From an uncultured Eubacteriales bacterium (GTDB lineage: Bacteria > Bacillota > Clostridia > Peptostreptococcales > Anaerovoracaceae), in NCBI GenBank assembly GCA_902766185.1, contig CACXCQ010000002.1:1-13043 (forward strand): 13,043 bases of DNA, given 5' to 3'. Position numbers and translations under genes: made by a program. Positions within the stretch are counted from its first letter, which is position 1, and each line of letters begins with the position of its first letter. Positions 9,281-13,043 of the stretch are shown piece by piece. The notes under the pieces are model-generated. The model worked only from the letters and a program-made list of their open reading frames with translations. It did no database searches and was not told the DNA's origin.

Positions 9281-9317
9281 GGTGTTGACCTCGTGCTTTG
9301 ACTGTCCGCTGTTAGTC

Positions 9318-9347
9318 TTGTCTTACTGGGGAAACGTCTGCTATAAT
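9318..9347 (+). promoter_or_regulatory. Promoter of the ferredoxin gene
   Basis: TTGTCT (9318-9323, 4/6), an 18-base spacer and a perfect TATAAT (9342-9347), about 39 bases before the ATG. No Rex-type operator (TTGTTAA-N4-TTAACAA) was seen around it. Confidence 0.7.
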
Positions 9348-9385
9348 CCACATATCAGCTATCAATATCAAAAGGAGGATATATC

Positions 9386-9556
9386 ATGGCTTATGTAATT
9401 AATGACGACTGCATCAACTGCGGAGCTTGCCTGGATGAGTGCCCGGTAGAGGCCATCACCGCTGGCGATGACAAGCACGTTATCGACGCTGACGCCTGCA
9501 TCGACTGCGGAGCATGCGCAGGAGCCTGCCCGGTTGACGCCCCTCAGGAAGGCTGA
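9386..9556 (+). CDS. Clostridial-type 2[4Fe-4S] ferredoxin
   Basis: Small soluble electron carrier for low-potential redox enzymes such as pyruvate:ferredoxin oxidoreductase or hydrogenase in anaerobes. The 56 residues match the usual 55-60 of clostridial ferredoxins. Two CxxCxxCxxxCP motifs bind the two cubane clusters: Cys9, 12, 15 and 19, and Cys38, 41, 44 and 48. The N-terminus MAYVINDDCINCGAC is typical. AAAGGAGG (9371-9378) lies seven bases before the ATG. It is the only plus-strand gene in the window and a single-gene unit with its own promoter and terminator, convergent with rex. Its redox partners are not in the window. Confidence 0.97.
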   Translation: MAYVINDDCINCGACLDECPVEAITAGDDKHVIDADACIDCGACAGACPVDAPQEG

Positions 9557-9582
9557 TTATAGCGACTGATTCCTAAGGAATT

Positions 9583-9616
9583 AATAACCGTTTCGTCATG
9601 AAACGGTTATTTTTTT
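9583..9616 (+). terminator. Rho-independent terminator of the ferredoxin gene
   Basis: AATAACCGTTTC and GAAACGGTTATT form a perfect 12-pair stem around GTCAT, followed by a T-run (9610-9616). It lies between the convergent ferredoxin and rex genes. On the minus strand the stem is followed by few T residues, so termination of rex there is possible but weaker. Confidence 0.93.
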
Positions 9617-9619
9617 ATT

Positions 9620-10261
9620 CTATTTATCTTTGTTCTTTTTGTTCATGTGGTACGCCAGCGAGTGCAGGCTGTCGCTGATGTGAACGTTCTCCACCGCCAC
9701 ATGGGACGGCGTTTCGATGTCCACCGGCGCGAAGTTCCACAGGCCGTCCACTCCGGCGAAGCAAAGCTTGTCCGCCACCTCCTGGGCGACTTCCTTGGTG
9801 GTGCAGATGACGCCGATATCGATGTTTTCCTGCTCCACGAACTCCACGATATTCTCGTAGTCCATCACCTCGACCCCGTTGATGGTGGTTCCGATGAGAT
9901 CGGGATTCACCTCGAATATCCCGGTGACGACGAATCCCGTCTTATAGTAATAGGTATGGTTTACGATGGCCTGGCCCAGATGGCCCGCACCGACCATTAC
10001 CATCTTGTATCCCCGGTCCAGTCCGAGGATGGCACTGATCTCGTTGTACAGCCCCTCAACGCTGTAGCCGTATCCCTGCTGTCCGAACCCGCCGAAATTG
10101 TTCAGGTCCTGACGGATCTGGGACGCAGTGTATCCGATAAGGTGACTGAACTCGCTCGAGGAGATCTTGTCCACTCCCTTTTTTCTCAATTCGTTCAGGT
10201 ATCTGCGGTACCTGGGCAGCCGCTTGATGACGGCGTTGGATATCTTCTCTTGTTTCGCCAT
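9620..10261 (-). CDS. rex: Redox-sensing transcriptional repressor Rex
   Basis: Homodimeric repressor that reads the NADH/NAD+ ratio. It is released from DNA by NADH and controls fermentation, electron-transfer and often acyl-CoA genes in Gram-positive bacteria. At 213 residues it has normal length. Residues 1-80 form the winged helix, with the recognition region TASQIRQDLNNFGGFGQQGY at 45-64. The Rossmann domain begins with VGAGHLG (90-96), and an acidic residue, Glu117 in GIFEVNP, sits where NADH-binding Rex has Asp or Glu. WNFAPVDI (175-182) and the swapped C-terminal helix (VHISDSLHSLAYHM) are hallmark blocks. The ATG is one base after the acpP stop with GGAGG inside acpP, so the two are probably co-translated. 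No Rex operator was noticed in the intergenic regions of this window. Confidence 0.97.
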   Translation of the reverse strand: MAKQEKISNAVIKRLPRYRRYLNELRKKGVDKISSSEFSHLIGYTASQIRQDLNNFGGFGQQGYGYSVEGLYNEISAILGLDRGYKMVMVGAGHLGQAIVNHTYYYKTGFVVTGIFEVNPDLIGTTINGVEVMDYENIVEFVEQENIDIGVICTTKEVAQEVADKLCFAGVDGLWNFAPVDIETPSHVAVENVHISDSLHSLAYHMNKKNKDK

Positions 10262-10262
10262 G

Positions 10263-10490
10263 CTATACCCTTGCCTCCACGTATTCGACCATGTCCCTTA
10301 CAGAGCGGAACTTCTCCGCGTCCACGTCCGGGATCTCCAGGCCGAAACCTTCTTCGATTGCCATGATGATTTCGACAGCGTCAAGCGAATCCGCATTCAG
10401 ATCCTGCATCAGATCAGAATCCATTTCGATCAGTTCAGGATCGATATCCAGCTGTTCCACCACACATTCTCTGACTCGGTCAAAGACCAT
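10263..10490 (-). CDS. acpP: Acyl carrier protein
   Basis: Carries growing acyl chains on a phosphopantetheine arm in type II fatty-acid synthesis. The 75 residues are acidic, as usual for ACP. The modification site is Ser35 in LNADSLDAVE (31-40), followed by helix II IIMAIEEGFGLEIPD. GGAGGTG lies five bases before the ATG. It sits between an ABC-F gene and rex instead of in the usual fab or rnc-smc neighbourhood, so it may be a second ACP of the cell. The other fatty-acid genes are not in the window, so primary versus accessory status cannot be settled here. Confidence 0.95.
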   Translation of the reverse strand: MVFDRVRECVVEQLDIDPELIEMDSDLMQDLNADSLDAVEIIMAIEEGFGLEIPDVDAEKFRSVRDMVEYVEARV

Positions 10491-10522
10491 ATCACACCTC
10501 CGGGATCACTCCTCAACCCCCC

Positions 10523-10548
10523 TTGAACCGCCTTCAGATGGCGTTCAA
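10523..10548 (-). other. Inverted repeat between the ABC-F and acpP genes
   Basis: TTGAAC-GCC and GGC-GTTCAA arms (one bulged base) around a seven-base loop. On the minus strand it is followed by a G-rich stretch, not T residues, so it is a poor terminator. It could be an operator or a processing site. Confidence 0.4.
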
Positions 10549-10562
10549 TATGTAAAAGTTTA

Positions 10563-12659
10563 TCAAACCTGTTCCTGTAATTCAACCCATTTTTCGTAGG
10601 CCTGCTCCAGCCTCTCCTGCTTCTCTGCCAGCTCCTCGCTCAGCTTCTGCAGCTTCCCAGCGTCTGTCATGATCTCCGGCCGGGACAGTTCCTCTTCGAT
10701 CTTGCCGATCTCCTCCTCCAGCCGGGCGATCTCTTTTTCCGCTGCAGCCTTTGCCCGCTCGCGTCTGCGGACGATCGCTTCCTGCTCCTTCTTCAGCCTC
10801 CGTTCTTCCGCGGCACTGATTCCGGCGGCTCCGGCCTTCGCGGTTCCTGCCGATCCTGCGCATGCGGTTCCGGTGCCTGAATCTCCGCTTCTCGCCGTGC
10901 CCGTTTCCGCCTGCTGCGCCAGCGTGCTCCCGGAGACGCCCGCACCTCCGCCCTGCGTCCTGGACAGTTCTCTCAGATGCTCCCGTCCCCTGCTGCCGCT
11001 CATCTGCTGTTTCTTCTCGACGTAGTAATCGTATTTCCCCAGGTAGTTCACCAGCCCGTCCCGGGTCAGCTCGCAGATCCTGGTGGGGATGCGGTTCAGG
11101 AAGTACCGGTCGTGGGAGACGATGATGCAGGTGCCGGGATAATCCAGCAGCGCCTCTTCAAAAATCTCCTTGGACTCGATGTCCAGATGGTTGGTGGGTT
11201 CGTCCAGCATCAGCACGTTTGCCCCGGAGAGCATGAGCTTCAGCAGCGCCAGGCGGGCTTTTTCGCCCCCGCTGAGGGAGCCGACCGGCAGGAAGACCTG
11301 TTCTCCCCGGAAGAGGAACCGGCCCAGGATATTGCGTAACTCGCCGTCTGTATAAAGATGGTATGCCTCCTGCAGCTCCTCGATGACCGTCAGTTCATCG
11401 TGCAGGGACTGCTGCCCCTGATCGTAGTATCCGAACTGGACGTTGTGGCCGATGCGGATCCATCCGCCGCCGGGCTGCAGATCTCTCAGGAGCATCCGCA
11501 GAAGCGTGGTCTTTCCCGTGCCGTTGTCCCCCACGATGCAGACCCGCTCACCGCGTTTGATGTCGAGCTCAACTCCGTGAAAAAGTTCTCTCCGGTCGGC
11601 CCCGTATCCGAAAGACTTGCTCAGGTCCTCCGCCTGGAGCACGTCCTTGCCGCTCTGGTATTCCTGATGGAAATGCAGGCCCATACGTCCGTGCTCCCCA
11701 TCGGGTCTCTCCAGCCTTTGCACATGCTCCAGTTGCTTCTCTCTGGACGCCGCCCGTTTGGCCAGCTTTTCTGTGCCCCGCTGTTTGAACCTCCGGATCA
11801 TCTCCTCCTGGCGGGCGATCTCCTTCTGCTGCTTCTCGTACTGCCGCAGCTCCGCCTCCCTGCGCGCCTTTCGCTCCCTGGCATAGAACGCGTAATTGCC
11901 TTCATATATGCTCAGCCGGTGATTGTTGATCTCAAAAACTCTGGTCACGGTCTCGTTGAGGAAATACCGGTCGTGAGACACCAGAATGATGGTGCCCCGG
12001 TAGCCCTTCAGGTACTGCTCCAGCCACTTCAGCGTGCCAATGTCCAGGTGGTTCGTTGGCTCGTCCAAAAGCAGAATGTCCGGTTTTTCGAGCAAAAGCA
12101 GGGCAAGCGCGAGTCTGGTCTTTTCTCCGCCGCTCAAGGTCGAGATCTTCTTGTCGTAGGTGCTCTCGTCAAAGGCCATGCTGGTGAGGATCCCGCGAAG
12201 CTCGCTCTGATAGGAATAGCCGCCCATTCGCTGGTAGCGCTCGTGGATCTGCTCGTAGCGGTGCAGCAGCTGTTCCGCCCGGGCCTGATCCTGATTCGGC
12301 CGGGCCGGGTCCTGACTCGCTTCGGAGAGTTCCGTCACCTGTTTCAGCAGGCTCTCCATCTCCTTCTCCATTTCCGGGAAATGCCGGAAGACTGCCTCCG
12401 CCTCCTGGATGACGGTGTTCTCCGAATCGAAACCGGCATCCTGTTTCAGATAGCCCACATTGAGGTCGCCGGAGATAAAAACGTCTCCGGATTCCGGTTC
12501 CATTTCTCCGGTGAGCATCTGAAGCAGCGTGGTCTTGCCCGCGCCGTTGATGCCGATGATTCCTACCCGCTCCCCTTGATTGATGTGAAAGGAGACTCGT
12601 TCCAGGATCACGTCCGTTCCATATGCTTTTGTCAGGTCCTTCGCGGAAATAACGATCAT
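10563..12659 (-). CDS. ABC-F family ATPase (YdiF/Uup type, ribosome-associated)
   Basis: Soluble twin-cassette ATPase without membrane segments. ABC-F proteins act on ribosomes as translation factors or antibiotic-protection proteins. Cassette 1 has Walker A GINGAGKTT (36-44), signature LSGGEK (175-180) and Walker B ILLLDEPTNHLD (195-206). An interdomain linker (about 245-325) is rich in Arg, Lys, Glu and Gln, as in ABC-F. Cassette 2 has GDNGTGKTT (377-385), LSGGEK (462-467) and LMLDEPTNHLD (483-493). The C-terminus carries a charged coiled coil (about 618-698). Between cassette 2 and this coil lies a Gly/Ala/Thr/Ser-rich insert (about 568-616) that helps make the protein longer (698 residues) than typical YdiF-like members of about 640. 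AAGGAAG precedes the ATG. Same strand as tsaD upstream and acpP downstream. Nothing here shows a resistance role rather than housekeeping. Confidence 0.93.
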   Translation of the reverse strand: MIVISAKDLTKAYGTDVILERVSFHINQGERVGIIGINGAGKTTLLQMLTGEMEPESGDVFISGDLNVGYLKQDAGFDSENTVIQEAEAVFRHFPEMEKEMESLLKQVTELSEASQDPARPNQDQARAEQLLHRYEQIHERYQRMGGYSYQSELRGILTSMAFDESTYDKKISTLSGGEKTRLALALLLLEKPDILLLDEPTNHLDIGTLKWLEQYLKGYRGTIILVSHDRYFLNETVTRVFEINNHRLSIYEGNYAFYARERKARREAELRQYEKQQKEIARQEEMIRRFKQRGTEKLAKRAASREKQLEHVQRLERPDGEHGRMGLHFHQEYQSGKDVLQAEDLSKSFGYGADRRELFHGVELDIKRGERVCIVGDNGTGKTTLLRMLLRDLQPGGGWIRIGHNVQFGYYDQGQQSLHDELTVIEELQEAYHLYTDGELRNILGRFLFRGEQVFLPVGSLSGGEKARLALLKLMLSGANVLMLDEPTNHLDIESKEIFEEALLDYPGTCIIVSHDRYFLNRIPTRICELTRDGLVNYLGKYDYYVEKKQQMSGSRGREHLRELSRTQGGGAGVSGSTLAQQAETGTARSGDSGTGTACAGSAGTAKAGAAGISAAEERRLKKEQEAIVRRRERAKAAAEKEIARLEEEIGKIEEELSRPEIMTDAGKLQKLSEELAEKQERLEQAYEKWVELQEQV

Positions 12660-12695
12660 GTTGTCTTCCTTAATAAGATGTCTCTTTTGCTGTGG

Positions 12696-13043
12696 CTAAA
12701 GGGGCAGGTTCGCGGACGCGTCGAGATCAAGCCCGTCGAACTGGCCCGCCATGAACCGATAATAGCCTGCGCAACCGATCATGGCTGCATTGTCCGTGCA
12801 GAGGATCGGCGGCGGGTAGAAAAGTCCCAGGCCGTGTTTGTCGCATTCATCTTTCAGCATCTGCCGCAGCCTGCTGTTGGCCGCGACGCCGCCGGCCACG
12901 ACGATCTTATCCTCGTTTCTCTCCAGCGCCGCGGAAACGGTTTTGTTCACCACTACTTCGAGCACCGCTTCCTGGAATCCCGCTGCCACGTCGGCGGTAT
13001 TGAACTGCCGGCCGGCCTGCTTTTGCCCGTTGATAAAGTTCAG
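12696..13043 (-). CDS. tsaD: tRNA N6-adenosine threonylcarbamoyltransferase TsaD, C-terminal part
   Basis: TsaD transfers the threonylcarbamoyl group to A37 of ANN-decoding tRNAs (t6A), working with TsaB and TsaE. Only the last 115 residues are inside the window; the frame is open to the right edge, so the 5' end is missing. IVVAGGVAANSRLR is the conserved nucleotide-site block of the family. PPPILCTDNAAMIGCAGYYR contains the conserved metal-binding Asp in the C(T/S)DNAAMI motif. The C-terminus stops soon after, as usual for the roughly 340-residue family. A GTG at 12989 is in frame but internal, and should not be taken as the start. It lies 36 bases upstream of the ABC-F gene on the same strand. 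Confidence 0.95.
   Translation of the reverse strand: MNFINGQKQAGRQFNTADVAAGFQEAVLEVVVNKTVSAALERNEDKIVVAGGVAANSRLRQMLKDECDKHGLGLFYPPPILCTDNAAMIGCAGYYRFMAGQFDGLDLDASANLPL

Noticed and set aside
9570..9580. TTCCTAAGGAA palindrome after the ferredoxin stop
   Set aside because: It is short and lies next to a perfect terminator. It could be chance or part of the terminator region, and nothing ties it to a regulator.
12696..12989. A complete 97-residue gene starting at GTG 12989
   Set aside because: The frame continues upstream to the window edge with TsaD-like sequence, so this is the C-terminal part of tsaD, not a separate small gene.

Overview
The window looks like chromosome of a fairly GC-rich member of the Bacillota, most likely an anaerobic clostridium. 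The reasons are a small clostridial 2[4Fe-4S] ferredoxin, a Rex redox repressor, a groESL operon with a CIRCE operator (HrcA type), strong AGGAGG-like ribosome binding sites, and an ATPase fused to an Asp23/Gls24 domain. A family-level placement (for example Anaerovoracaceae/Family XIII or a relative) is only a guess. Nearly all genes lie on the minus strand; the exception is the ferredoxin. No tRNA, rRNA, CRISPR array, insertion sequence or phage gene was recognised.

Reading in the minus direction from the right edge: (1) 13043-9620 is a co-directional, probably co-transcribed run of tsaD (5' end outside the window), an ABC-F ATPase with an unusual low-complexity insert, acyl carrier protein and rex. 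acpP and rex are one base apart. (2) 9318-9616 is a self-contained plus-strand ferredoxin unit with promoter, ribosome binding site, 56-codon gene and perfect terminator hairpin. It is too short to stand out in a length-filtered gene scan. (3) 9280-8453 is a divergent gene for a P-loop NTPase joined to an Asp23/Gls24-like domain. (4) 8427-6275 is groES-groEL with promoter, CIRCE and terminator. (5) 6242-2842 is a tight gmd-fcl-manC operon with its own promoter. It encodes mannose-1-phosphate to GDP-mannose to GDP-L-fucose. (6) 2773-1 is a large secreted surface protein, cut by the left edge, with a signal peptide, an Ig-like region, two about 303-residue beta-helix-like modules and an alanine-rich coiled coil.

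Functional themes are protein folding and stress (GroESL), redox and lipid metabolism (ferredoxin, Rex, AcpP), translation (TsaD for tRNA t6A, ABC-F), and the cell surface (GDP-fucose supply next to a large exported repeat protein). I see no clear terminator between manC and the surface protein gene, so the two may be partly co-expressed, although a candidate promoter lies between them.

Most of the content is housekeeping. The parts most worth a second look are the P-loop/Asp23 fusion, the modular surface protein beside the GDP-fucose operon, and the acpP-rex coupling. I did not find a convincing new defence or mobile system. No gene-free stretch exceeds 300 bases; the longest gaps (2667-2841 and 6166-6346, roughly 175-180 bases each) hold the promoters and terminator listed.
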